DNA of 64,000 nt. It comes from Phytophthora colocasiae. Taxonomy: Eukaryota; Oomycota; Peronosporomycetes; Peronosporales; Peronosporaceae. Shown piece after piece: positions 31,740-42,824 of the stretch. A program made the translations under genes and the position numbers. The DNA lies in NCBI GenBank assembly GCA_018806915.1, contig JAGKQI010000057.1, positions 124,001-188,000 of the forward strand, read 5' to 3'. Numbering within the stretch: position 1 is the stretch's first letter; the number at the start of each line of letters is the position of its first letter. The notes beneath the pieces were generated by a model that searched no databases, was not told the origin of the DNA, and saw nothing but the letters and a program-made list of their open reading frames with translations.

Positions 31740-34700
31740 GCAACGAGGGTGTGAGACCGGTGGAGCGGCTGATCACGGCTGTACGGGAGTTTCCAAAGCC
31801 ACGCGACGCTCACGAGGTCAAGCGGTTTGTGCACCTGGCGGGCTATTATCGACGATTCGTGGAAGGATTTGGGTCGATCATGGCGCCCATGACGAAGTTG
31901 TTGAGAAAGAAAGTGGCGTGAGAATGGACGGCGATGCAGGATGAAGCGTTCGAGAAGGTGAAAACGATCCTAACAAGCAAACCTCTCCTAATCTATCCTG
32001 ACTTTAAGCTTCCGTTTCGAGTGGTTACGGATGCGAGTGTCGTGGGACTTGGCGCGTGTTTGATGCAGGACCAAGGCAAGGGCTGGCAACCGGTGGCGTA
32101 TGCGAGTAAGGTCAATAGCGAGACCGAGAGTAAGTGCGGTATCACGGAACTGGAGTGTTTGGCGGTGGTCTGGGCGGTGAAGCTGTTTCGGCCCTAATTG
32201 TACGGACGGCAGTTTGTCATCATTACGGATCATTCAGCTTTGAGGTGGTTGATGACGAGTGCGAACTTGACGGGCAAGCTCCATCGTTGGGCGCTGACCC
32301 TGCAAGAGTTCGACTTTGTAGTCGAGTACAGACCTGGAAGCACTAATGTGGTGGCGGATGCGCTCTCGCGGGCTCCGGTGATTGGTGTGATGCGGGCAGC
32401 GGTTGGTAGACGACGGCGTGCGCGGTTGCGGCGAGAAGCTGGACAAGGACCACCAGCAAAGGGCGCGATACGAGCGGCGGCTGGCACGCGACGTCGACCA
32501 AAACGACGGGCGGCGAAACAAGGGCAGTCAAGGGCGGTGCAGCACGCGGCGGATGGCGATACGGCGGGCGCCACTAAGGAAGGAACGAGTATGGGCGGTG
32601 TGGCGTCGGAAACGGGAGCGACTGCAGGCTCGCTCGACACACATGATGAGGAGAAGAACGGGGACGAGAAGCCCGTAAAGACGGCGGTAGAGACGCACTC
32701 GGGTGACGCGGCAGCTGGAAGACGGCGACGGCGACGGCGGAAGGCGACGACGGTACCCGACCAACGGGTGACTCGGGCCACTACGAGGAAAGAAGACGAA
32801 CGGCAATGGCAGGCGGAGGCCGAGCGAGTGCTGCGGGACTTTGCTATGGACGAGGAGACGAATAGAGCGGCAGCGACGGCGCAGGATTCGGCAGTGCACG
32901 ACGTGACGGCGGCACACAACCGTGTGATGCTAGAGGCTACGACAGGGGCGGTGACCGGACGCGATGCAGAGGCGAGGTGCAGTACGGCTCCAGTACGAAA
33001 CGAGGCGGACATGGATTACGGCGACGGAGTGCTGGCTATGGAAGCGGGTAACCTGATAGCGAACGGCGAGTCGGTGAACCCGACAGAGACGGCGGCAGAC
33101 GTGGTGAACAACGGCACGGCAGACGCGTACGGCCGTACGGCGCAGGACGAGACTCGGAGTAACACGGTGGCGGACGTGGGAATGGATCGGGAGCAAGCGG
33201 CAGCCGAGACACACGGCACGACGGTGAGCAGAACGGACGCGGCACCGGGAGTGGTGAGCGGCGAGCAGCCAAGAGCGGAAGCAGCGACGAGAAGCACGGA
33301 TCCGGCGTGCGTACCGACGGCAAGAACGGACGACTCGGCGTTGGGAAATGAGGCGCCGGCTGAGCACCTGCAGGCGAGTGACAATACGGTGGTGACGCAA
33401 GTGGCGTCGGGCGACCAGCGCGAGGATGAGTCGATGGTGGATGCAGCGTTGGGCGAGACAGTAGTGGCTGGAGCGACGGACGGGCACGACGGAGATCACC
33501 GACGGCGGCGTGCGGCGGAAGTCGAGAGACGACGATTGACGGAGCAAACCCTGCAAGTGACTGACGACGAGATCCAGGAGGAGCAGGCGAAGAGTCGGTT
33601 GGTGCAACGATTGTTAGCCGAGGGCGAGTATCGAGGGCAGAAGGTGTCCAAGGTGTTCGGACTGGTGTTGATTGAGACGGTGAAAGGACAGCGGGTGATT
33701 CTACCCCCGGCGTTGTGGGCCGTGGTGTTCAAGGAGTGTCATGATTCGGTGTGGGCGGGCCATTTGCGGGCTCCAAACACTCACGCGAGGATTGCAGCGA
33801 CGTACTGGTGGCCTGGACTACAAAGCGAGGTGAAGAAATGGGTGCGCGGCTGTAGGGAATGCGGAAGCAGGAAGGCGAGGCCCAGACAGGTGGTGCCGCC
33901 ACTGCGCAGTATTCGAGGAGGTGACGTAGGCGACAGGTGGGCTTTGGACGTGGCAGGCCCATTACCTGCGAGCGATGGCGGCAAGCGTTACGTGATAGCA
34001 GCGGTGGAGTATGTGACGCGCTATGTGGTGGCGACGACGGTGGATCGGCACGTGGCGGAGAATGTGGCCGAGTTCCTGATGAAGGACGTGGTTTTGGAAT
34101 TTGGGCCGTTCCGGGAGCTGTTAACGGACGGAGCACCCGAGTTGACCGGCAGGGTGATCGAGGAGTTGGTGACGATGTTGCAGGCGAGGAAGACGAACCC
34201 CGTGCCTTACCGACCCCAGATGATCGGCTTGGTGGAAAGGTTTAACAGGACGTGGAAGGACATCGTAGCGACATTCATGCAGGACGAAGAGCAGCGCGAC
34301 TAGGAGCGTTGGGTGAGCTTTGCGGTTTATTCCTACAATTCTGGGCGGCACTCGACGGTCGCATTGTCCCCGAACGAGTTGATGTTAGGACGGCGATTGA
34401 AGAGCCCGAACGAGTTATTGCGAACGACGGGACGGACGGAGGCTGGTGAGCTGAGCACTTATCACCAGAAGTTGGTGGCGACATTGAGGAGAAGCCATGA
34501 ACGCGCAGAGAAAGCGAGGATGCGCGAGCAGCAACGGCAAGCTCGGCACTATGACAAGCAGGTGAGGCGGCGACGGACGTTCCGGACGAATGACAGGGTG
34601 TGGGTGTATCGGCCGCCAAGAGGGCCGAAGGCGACGAAGTTAGCGCACCAATGGATGGGGCCAATGCGGATAATTGAGGCGGTCGGTTACGACAACTATC

Positions 34701-35200
34701 TGCTGGAACGAGAAGACACGGAGGGTGACGGAGAACAGGTGATCGCCCACGTATCGTTTTTAGTTTCCTATCACTACCCGGAGGATTTTCTGGTAAAAGC
34801 GGCGAAGGACATTGCGGACGAGCTGCAGTACGAGAATGAGGAAGCGGACGGTGACGCAAGACCGAAGGACAGCGAGACTGGTAGAGCAGCGAAGGCTCCA
34901 GTGCGCGAGGCGACGGGAACAGGAAGAAAGAGACGACGTCGAAGAACAGTGGCGCGTGAAACGACAGGCGAGCAGCAGGACGAGCCTTTGGTGGAACTGC
35001 GACGGCGGAGAAGACGAAACGCCGCGGGGCAGTACATCTTGGAGTTCGAGCTCCAACCTGAACGGGAAGTGCGACGACGACCAACCGACGGAGAACTTAG
35101 AGGAGGCGATGGCCGACGATGGGTTTCGGTCGACGAATATGAGAGGCTGTTTAGAGACGGTAGAGTCGTGGAAGACTCCAAATGTGGGGAAGGCGTGTAG
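31703..35200 (+). pseudogene. Element A RT thumb, RNase H, integrase and C-terminal region, interrupted by three stops
   Basis: One reading frame runs from 31703 to 35200 with in-frame stops TGA 31919-31921, TAA 32195-32197 and TAG 34301-34303. It covers the RT thumb (YLGHELS), RNase H (VVTDASVVGLGACL, TELECLAVVWA, ITDHSALRWLM, NVVADALSR), a disordered linker of about 380 residues, and the integrase. The integrase has an HHCC finger (HDSVWAGHL...CRECGSRK), catalytic D (ALDVAGPL), D (LLTDGAPE) and E (LVERFNRTW), then LAHQWMGPMRI and HVSFLVSYH. Two of the stops replace a conserved Trp, as expected for TGG to TGA or TAG. No clear chromodomain is seen; the tail is Arg-rich. Confidence 0.85.
35182..35195 (+). 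other. Putative polypurine tract of Element A
   Basis: The bases just before the 3' LTR include the purine-rich GTGGGGAAGG, the expected place for the plus-strand primer. It is interrupted by a few pyrimidines, so the call is tentative. Confidence 0.4.
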
Positions 35201-36206
35201 CGGGTTGGATCTGGAGACGGCGGTGAACGGCGAACCTAAGGACAGCGAACCTAAGGACGGTGAGAGGAACATGTCGGCCGTGGAGCGCGTGGTTGAAGGA
35301 CGGCACCAGCACAGCACGAACGTGGAGGTCCAGTGTGGCCAGAAACGGCGAATGAGCGGCGAGCGCAGCGCGCTGCCGAGTTAGTGATTGGACGTGGGAA
35401 CCTACGAGGAGATGTGTTCGACGGAGGCTGATCAACGGGAGTGGTACGATGGGAGCGGTCTTGATGATGAGGAGCGTTGTGAGCGACGGCGAGGCCGGAG
35501 CTTCAGTTGGAAATTCGCCACCGAGGGCGCAGAGTTCGGAATTTGCCACGTCGGGCAAAGGACGGTGGATAATTTGCCACGAAGGGCACAGTTTGAGATA
35601 CGCCACAGAGGGCGCAGTTGTTAAGAATTCGCCACTGAGGGCGTAGTGTTGAGACGTGGACGTGGGCTGCAAGTCTTCAGCGACTTCAAGAGGAAGGGCG
35701 CTTTCGGACGGCGGTGCGAGAACGAGGAACCGGCGGACGACGACCGGGCTGGAGTGGCGTCGGGCGTCGTTGGCGGGCTGGAACCTGGTGAACGACCTGC
35801 TGGACGAACCGTAGGAGACATTGTAGTTGAGAGAGACGTGGACATGGGGCTGTGAGTCTTCAGCGACTTCAAGAGGAAGGGCGCTTTCTGACGACGGAGT
35901 GGAAGCGAGGAACTGGCGGACAATTACCGGCGGAAGTGGCGCTGGACGTTGTTGGCGGGCTGGAACCTGGTGGACGATCTGTCGGAGGAACCGTAGAGGA
36001 CTCAGCAGTTGAGGTAGACGTGTATTGAGAAGTTAATAAATAGGATCGACCGTACCGTTTTACGGGAGATCCGGCGCAGTACCAAGTGGGTGCTGTTGGC
36101 CAGTGGACGAGTTGAAGAGCAAGTGAACGCCTGTTCGTCGCCCTAGGACAACAGCGGGCTATACGACACGCCCAACTAGCCGGGCGAGATAACAGGCTAC
36201 GCTACA
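35196..36206 (+). repeat. 3' LTR of Element A
   Basis: 1011 bases, identical in length to the 5' copy and differing at one base that I found (35844). It is followed by the AAAG duplication and then by the rest of the split transposase. Confidence 0.93.
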
Positions 36207-37116
36207 AAAGGGTTTGTGGAGGAACATCCCTGTTTCTATATCGAGGAACTCCAAGAAGCTCTTAAGACGAGATTTCCTGCTCTACCCAATGTTTCAACTG
36301 CAAAAATATGCAGAGCTTTGCGGTTTGACCTTGGTCTCACGCGCAAAGTTCTAACTAAGAGAGCAAGGGAGAGTGTTCCGGCCGAAATTGATGCGTACTA
36401 CAAGAAGCTGGCCTCTTTTTACCGTGGTCCCGAACAATTGGTTTTTCTCGACGAGACTGCGAAAGATGGGCGAGACGTACTTCGGCGGTTTGCATGGTCA
36501 GCAAGGAACACTTTGGCTATTGTTCGTCAGCCATTTGACAGAGGTAAATTATTTTTGTTGTTGGAAAAAACGAATTCTAAATTATTTTGTGTTTTTAAGG
36601 TGATCGTGTTTCAATTCTAGCTGCAATGGACATTTCTGGTTTCATTTCGTGGGAATCAACGCCAGGAACCTTTGACAGAAATCGATTTCATTAAGCCTTC
36701 CGAAAAAATGTTGCTCCTTTGCTAAATCACTATCCACTCCCACGGTATGTGTCGTGTTTTTTTGAAAGCAACATTTTTCATATTTGACTAATATCTTCGG
36801 CTCAGATCGATTGTCATTATCAAAATCCACATGTATAGAGAGCTTGAAGAGCTAATCCATTCGACAGGTGCTCTTCTGTTCTTCTTACCACCGTATTCAC
36901 CTCAGTTAAATCCGATCGAAGTAGGATTCGGTCTATTAAAGCGTTGGTTGATGCGTCACGTGCATCTTGCATTTCGTTTTGATGCAAACGTGTCGCCATG
37001 CGCAAATGTATGGACCCATCAAATGAAGAAAGTGGAAATCTGTATGAACATTGCGGCTATGAGAAATTTGGTCTCAATAGAGATGTATTTTTCAAATAGT
37101 TTTTCTGCTTCAAATT
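36207..37116 (+). pseudogene. 3' part of Tc1/mariner-type transposase
   Basis: Continues the frame broken at 26118. It holds FVEEHPCFYIEELQEAL, the first catalytic Asp in VFLDET, an intron (about 36545-36600), SILAAMDISGFISWES, then an in-frame TAA at 36692-36694. After a second intron (GTATGT...CTCAG) comes SIVIIKIHMYRELEEL. Relatives have a DNA box with the second catalytic Asp here; it is missing. PPYSPQLNPIE follows with the third acidic residue. The transposase is dead by stop, deletion and the retrotransposon insertion. The C-terminal part fades after WLMRHVHLAF. Confidence 0.75.
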
Positions 37117-37554
37117 ATTCTAGTTTAGTTTTCCATTGTCATTGCGTGGTCTTCATCAGCAACGTTTTCAGCAGGGGTTGTTGAGTTCAGATTAGGTCGA
37201 AAAGGCGGGAACAAGTCGTAGGGAGGCAAACCAACAGCTCTCCGAAGCTCTAGAACATCCAAATCTAATGGGATAGTACCTCCATTTAGTCGACATGTAA
37301 CACGTACAAATTGCCTTTGACCGGTCCCTCCCTTTGGCTAGTGAGATTCCAGGAACATAATCACAACGGGGGGGGGCATTGGCAGTACGATCGATGCGTG
37401 AAGAGCTAGCACCATCGGAATTCCAGCGCACAAGACTTCTTAGTGGCTACGTGTCGAATACTGATGCCCGACCAGAGCAATCATCTACCCGAGGATATCA
37501 CCGAGAAGCTGTAGAGATCGAGCTGGGTGCATGGCCGCCAGATGCAGCCCTGCT
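37117..37554 (-). other. Unassigned stretch with a weak minus-strand reading segment
   Basis: On the minus strand a segment reads VTCRLNGGTIPLDLDVLELRRAVGLPPYD-like, ending AMTMEN before 37116, but it is bounded by stops. It may be the tail of the same decayed gene as the segment split by the solo LTR. A run of seven or more G at about 37369-37377 is nearby. No function can be given. Confidence 0.3.
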
Positions 37555-39294
37555 TTACGATTCAAATGACGCAGCACGAGTCTGAACTGAAATTAACTGT
37601 GCCATTATAGTTTGCCCGCGTTGGAAGTGGTCCTCGATGCAACTGTGGTGAAGCGCGAATAAGAAATCCGAGAAAAGGCAACGTCAGGCCCAGAGAGAGT
37701 CGGATCAAGCGACAGGGGCCTCTGGCGAAGCAAGATACCGGTTGATGACCCCAGATTGCGCGAACGACGGCTGACGAATGGACACGGGTCGATAATCGTC
37801 TTGATCTCTCCGCAAGTGGATGATGGATGGCGTCTTGGTCGAGTGAGACTAAGCGATCAGAGAGCCCCGCTGTAAGGTCTCACGTAGTGGCTCAGCGCCG
37901 GGGAGAAGGAGACCGAAGCAGCTGCAGATCGGGACAGGCGCGATCTGCTGTGGATCGACAACGACCTGATCATGAGATGCCGCCGAAGGGGGGCCGATAT
38001 CCAGCGATCAGAGTGAATTGCACAAGATCAGTGACGTAACCCACTGTGTTAAGCCGAAGGAGATTCAAGGAGTGCCCGAGGAGGCGGCCATGCAGGGATC
38101 ATCCCGAGAGGGGATTTCTAGTCCGAACAATGGCGGCGGCATCGGTCGCACGGGAAGCGACGTTCGAGTTCAAGGAGATCGTGATCTTAAATATCGGTGA
38201 CGCGGAGATACGAGATCAAGTGAGAAGATTGCCGATCAGGATCATTGTTCAAGCTGGCCGATCAAGGCTACGGTCAAGACTACTGTTCAGAGCAGCTGAT
38301 CAAGGGTTAGGTGAGATCGAGATCGAAGATCGGAAGAGCTGCTGTGTGGCCGGATGTCAGGTGATCGTAGGATAGCAGATGAGGATGGGACTAGTAGACA
38401 TAGGAATAACCATAAACAGAATCGAATTTGCTCTGGACCTCACAAGTGCCTTCATCCAAGACTGGAACCGGGAATTACATTGGCCCACCAGCATCAAGAA
38501 GGTAAGGAGAAGAGATCTAGCATAGAGGTTAATTCTGGATAACACATTGACCAGTTTTACCCTATCTAGTGATCTATCCTTTACGTGCGAACTACGGATC
38601 GGAAGGAATTGGCTGCTTGGCTGGACGATCCCGTCGACTCTCAACCATCAAGACACCCGCTATAGGAAGCGGCAAGCATCGTAAAGGAAGGGACCAGATC
38701 CCCAACATTGGACCTTTGGAAGACCTGGATCGAAGACCAGGCGACCGGATCAAGGCTCGAGAACTCGCCTGTGACTCGGATCAACCCCTCCGAGGTAGAG
38801 TGAAGTATTCCCACGCCGCTATCTCACACCCCTGCGTCACCCAAGACATTCTTCTCGTCCCAAGACATCTTCAGAAGTCACCTGGAAGAGCGTAACCCGC
38901 CTACCGACGGGTACACAAGGTGAACACTACACGCAGCAAGATCACGGATCATCGGGGGACCCCCTCCGTTAGTCGGTGTCTGGGCGCAAGTGGCGATCGC
39001 GATCGGCCTCAACCAGATTTTGGCCAGATCCGCTCCACCACACAACCTTCTACGGCAACCTGGATCTTTGACCCAAACTCCCGATTTTGAGCCTCCATTG
39101 CCGTCCGCAAGTACACTTGATCCCGTGACTTTGAGTTGTTAAGCTTGTTTTCCCAACCGTCGAGATGGGTTTGCAGGACAGCATTCAGTCGGTCTTCGAT
39201 ATCCTTGGCGGCGTGCTGGACATCAATTTTCTGTAGTGCTAGATGCGATGCGGTGCGGCCGGTTGGCAATGGTCTTACACGTGCTGTGATCGTT
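37555..39294 (-). pseudogene. Helical reading frame split by a solo LTR
   Basis: From about 39294 down to 39043 the minus strand codes for a helical, coiled-coil-like segment (DIEDRLNAVLQTHLDGWENK, REFGSKIQVAVEG). When the solo LTR (37644-39042) and one CAAC duplication are removed, the frame continues for about 25 residues (EDHFQRGQTIMAQLISVQTR) to TAA at 37555-37557. The clean continuation confirms that the LTR landed in a reading frame. I do not recognise the family, and an ATG is not visible. Confidence 0.5.
37644..39042 (+). repeat. Solo LTR of the Element C family
   Basis: 1399 bases, TGTGGTGAAG...CTCCACCACA, flanked by CAAC on both sides (37640-37643 and 39043-39046). It is an inverted, near-identical relative of the Element C LTR at 58761-60188. 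No internal region remains, so it arose by recombination between two LTRs. It is rich in GATC. Short reading frames inside (for example at 38569-38895) occur in both copies and are not counted as genes. Confidence 0.88.
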
Positions 39295-39818
39295 TAACTG
39301 GGGGTGAATGGTGCGATCTGATTGGCTGATCACTATATTCCATACATGTCGGAGTTCTTCATGAAACTTATGAGGTTGTTATTTGGAGACCAGGAGTGGC
39401 ATAGATGTATATCTGAATCACTTTCAAACCTACTTTTTTCGGCTCACGTCGACTCCAACGCCTCGTCTTCACAATTCCATGAAGCAATGCGTGGCGAGAA
39501 CTCACATCATATGAGACCTATGGTATTGTGCTTTGCATGAGTTTTGGCATACGGATAGCGCCTCTAAATCAACGACAAATCCTAAAAGTTTCTCCCACAA
39601 AGGGACGTAACACAACGTTAAAAAAATGTTTTTTTAGACGCTAGCGACGGAGTGCCGCATTTAAACCTTTGCGTGGCTGGTCACCTTCTAACAAGCGTCT
39701 TGCCACCCTTGCGTAGCACGCGTCGAGACGTACCTTCCTCGGTACGTATCATACGTTATTTAGTGAGAAGATTGTACTAACGCGTGCCGTGAGGGTAGTT
39801 TTGTATAGCGCTATTACG
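39295..39818. other. Intergenic stretch with a short hairpin
   Basis: No gene recognised. A perfect 7-bp inverted repeat (ACGTACC at 39728-39734, GGTACGT at 39741-39747, six-base loop) lies about 70 bases before the next reading frame. An A-run next to a T-run sits near 39620-39640. Function unknown; it could be a remnant of a small inverted-repeat transposon. Confidence 0.3.
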
Positions 39819-40805
39819 ATGTCTCTCCCTTTGCCTGACGAATTGCAGGTTCATTTAACGGTGAAGATTGGGCAGCCATGCACAAACAGCAGATCCATTC
39901 ATGGCATACCGATTATATTTACTTTCATGCCTCGGGATGGATACGTCGTTCTTCGAGCCAAGATCGCCAACGAGCTGGCAGTATCCACAGACATTACGTG
40001 GGAAGCGAACGCACCGATTCTGGTGAGGTCTAGTGCCAATACGTCACAGGCAACCTTTATCGCACTTTCAACTTCACCCCAAGACTTCCTTAGCCGAATT
40101 GAACGGCTGTGGACGCTTGCAAGTCGTCGGAAAAATGGGTAACTGTTTTTTAATGATGTTGAATTGAATGTGCTTAACTTATTATGAATTGTTTTAGGCA
40201 AGGAGACTTTCGACTTGAGGTGTACGTGTATGTACAGCGCATTAGCTCAAGAACAGGTATTCGTCGCGCCACAGAAGCGCGTGTTGAAGCATCTGCAGCT
40301 GCTATAAGTAGTCTTTTAGAGCGTGAAGGAACCTCGCTATCGTACGGGCCAGCTTCACAGCGTTATTGGGCGATTTCACACGCCCGACAACCAGAAGGAA
40401 CCGCTTTAGAACCACCAAGTAGCGCGACGTTCGCACAACTCCAGCGCATCGACGCACTTCAGGCTGAAATCACTCCTACACGGGATGACCGCGTTGAAGG
40501 TGTCTGGACCTCGGTAATGGGCTGTCAGGAAGCTCTTCAAAGCCCTCGGAATCCGATGTCTGCCGCCAATCCATTCTGCACCGCTGTTCTGCGAGGAGGA
40601 GGTGGTTCTTGGTCGATTCACCAGTGAGCTAGGATGGTTATTAGCTAATGGTGCAGGAAGATCGCTACGAACACGACTTTTGACACGTAACGGCGTATCC
40701 ACCGTGATCCGCCTATTGGAAGCTTGCAACAAAATGAGGGGAAAACGCTCTGCACTTCGCTTACTTCCTTATTTTGCAATAGCATTGAAGCGAACAGAAA
40801 ATAAC
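39819..40805 (+). pseudogene. Unknown gene, frameshifted and truncated by Element B
   Basis: Exon 39819-40138 starts MSLPLPDELQVHLTVKIG. A 59-base intron leads to an exon from 40198 (QGDFRLEVYVYVQRI). At about 40597, in a GGAGGAGG run, the frame shifts; the text continues in another frame as VLGRFTSELGWLLANGAGRS up to 40805. There Element B begins. I do not recognise the family. The protein is basic, with no membrane helix. The frameshift means the gene was decaying before or after the insertion, or it belongs to an older transposon. Confidence 0.5.
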
Positions 40806-41519
40806 TGTGGTGTAGTGGATCCGCTGGAATGAGCAGGGATCCAACGTTCACACACGGCGCCCAGACACTGACTAACGGAGGGGGTACTCCGATAACCGTG
40901 GGGGTTGCTGAGGCTCACCTTGTGTACCCGTCAGTGGGCGGGATCTGCTCTCTCAGGAACGGGAGACTGTACACAGGCGTGAGGGCTTGAACGTCCTTGG
41001 CGGGGACTTGGGAGGTTGGACTTGCGTGGGTATTCCTGCACACAGGTCCTGGTTGGGGGGATCTTGGTCTTGGACTCGAAGATCTTGTGGATCCTTGGAT
41101 CCGGGGTTGCCTTGGTGGCTGTGGGGTTCTTTTCCTTTCCTTTACTGTCTTGCTTGCCGCCTCCTGTAGCGGTTGGTCTTGAGGGTGTTGAGAGGTCGAG
41201 GGATCCTGCGGTTAAGCAATCAACACCGTTGGATCCGGGGTCTTCACTAGCGTAAGGTAAGCCGGCCAAATCAGGGATCCGGTCTTAGCTGTAGCTAGGT
41301 ATGCGAAGAAACTTGCAGGAAGACTAAGGGGAGGCCAATACACTATCCTCTTCCCTTGTCTTAGGTCCTGAAGAAAACCACTTGCGCACTAGAAGGTAAA
41401 TTCGACTCTCTGATTTATGGTTATACAGTTCCTCATCTTGTACCCTATCTTTCCATCGCAAATCTCTATCTTGGATCATGCTGGCTCTCCTGCAACTTCT
41501 CCACTACGTCGATGTCTTG

Positions 41520-42316
41520 GATCGTGAGGATCCGAGCCTGGATCCTAGGATCCGACCTCCAGATCCGAGGATCTTGGATCTGGATCTTGGGATCTTGGAT
41601 CTTGAGGATCCCGGATCCTGAGTCTCGGATCCCGGATCTTGGGATCTTGGATCTCGAGGATCCCGGATCCTGGGTCTTGGATCTGGATCTTGGGATCTTG
41701 GATCTTGAGGATCCGGCTTCAGGATCCGAGGATCTTGGATCTGGATCTTGGGATCTTGGATCTTGAGGATCCGGCTTCAGGATCCGAGGATCTTGGATCT
41801 GGATCTTGGGATCTTGGATCTTGAGGATCCCGGATCCTGAGTCCTGAATCTGGATCTTGGGATCTTGGATCTTGAGGATCCGGCTTCAGGATCCGAGGAT
41901 CTTGGATCTGGATCTTGGGATCTTGGATCTTGAGGATCCCGGATCCTGAGTCCTGGATCTGGATCTTGGGATCTTGGGTCTTGGATCTGGATCTTGGGAT
42001 CTTGGATCTTGGATCTGGATCTTGGGATCTTGGATCTTGAGGATCCCGGATCCTGAGTCTCGGATCCCGGATCTTGGGATCTTGGATCTCGAGGATCCCG
42101 GATCCTGGGTCTTGGATCTGGATCTTGGGATCTTGGATCTTGAGGATCCGGCTTCAGGATCCGAGGATCTTGGATCTGGATCTTGGGATCTTGGATCTTG
42201 AGGATCCCGGATCCTGAGTCCTGGATCTGGATCTTGGGATCTTGGATCTTGAGGATCCGGCTTCAGGATCCGAGGATCTTGGATCTGGATCTTGGGATCT
42301 TGGATCTTGGATCTGA
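41520..42316. repeat. GATC-rich tandem array in the 3' LTR of Element B
   Basis: About 800 bases composed of GGATCTTGGATCTGGATCTT-like words. A higher-order unit of about 58 bases (ending in the GGCTTCAGGATCCGAG word) is repeated many times, with shorter variants. The matching array in the other LTR is roughly 240 bases shorter. Reading frames through it are an effect of the repeat and are not genes. Confidence 0.9.
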
Positions 42317-42318
42317 AA

Positions 42319-42560
42319 GGATCCGCACTTAGGACTTCCGGATCCGCACTTAGGACTGCCGGATCCGCACTTAAGGACTGCCGGATCCGCACTTAAGACT
42401 GCCGGATCCGCACTTAAGACTGCCGGATCCGCACTTAAGGACTGCCGGATCCGCACTTAAGACTTCCGGATCCGCACTTAAGACTGCCGGATCCGCACTT
42501 AGGATTGCCGGATCCGCACTTAGGACCACCGGATCCGCACTTAGAACTGTGGGATCCGAA
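42319..42560. repeat. 21-22-base GGATCCGCACTTAAG array in the 3' LTR of Element B
   Basis: About eleven copies of GGATCCGCACTTAAGACTGCC, 21 or 22 bases each, directly after the 58-base array. The same array, with fewer copies, is at about 57252-57470. Every unit starts with a BamHI-type palindrome GGATCC. Confidence 0.9.
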
Positions 42561-42824
42561 CGTAGGTCAGCTAGGCCAAGTGGGTCCTAACTTAGGGTCC
42601 GCCCTAGAATAGGTATCCAGTTCCGGGGACCTGTCCTTATCGTAGCACCACTGTCGCACGTCACCCATCATCGTGGTCGTTCTGCGTCGTATCCGGTTTG
42701 ATTTGAATCCACTTCACCACAATCGCCCCTGGGACGAGGTTGTTGCCGCACGACGGCATCACGTCGTTCCCATACAAATTCTCAGTCCGATCCACCACTT
42801 CTTCAAATCCTCACTTCGGCGAAA

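Larger units (their letters stand above)
26115..36206 (+). mobile_element. Element A: Ty3/gypsy LTR retrotransposon, 10.1 kb
   Basis: Two 1011-base LTRs (26115-27125, 35196-36206), both TG...CA, are flanked by a 4-base target duplication AAAG (26111-26114 and 36207-36210). The order gag, protease, RT, RNase H, integrase is that of Ty3/gypsy. The LTRs differ at one base I can find (G at 26763, A at 35844), so insertion is recent. The coding region has a gag frame change, one pol frameshift and three in-frame stops, so this copy is not autonomous. There is no env-like gene. It is inserted inside a DNA-transposon transposase. Confidence 0.93.
40806..42721 (-). repeat. 3' LTR of Element B
   Basis: 1916 bases. 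The plus-strand start TGTGGTGTAGTGGATCCGC and end CACTTCACCACA match the other LTR. It carries two tandem arrays described separately. Small differences from the right copy include extra G bases at about 40880-40908 and 40938. Confidence 0.9.

Noticed and set aside
31919..34303. Stop-codon readthrough as an expression strategy in Element A
   Set aside because: Three different stops, none in a known leaky context, and two at a conserved Trp; mutation is simpler.
26115..36206. Envelope-like gene in Element A
   Set aside because: No signal peptide or membrane-helix frame lies between integrase and the 3' LTR.
41512..42456. Frames in the GATC-rich LTR arrays, also seen at 56678-57371
   Set aside because: Same reason; the duplicates are in both LTRs and show only repeat-derived residues.
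42319..42560. Possible CRISPR-like array
   Set aside because: Units are contiguous 21-22-base repeats without spacers, in a eukaryotic LTR.
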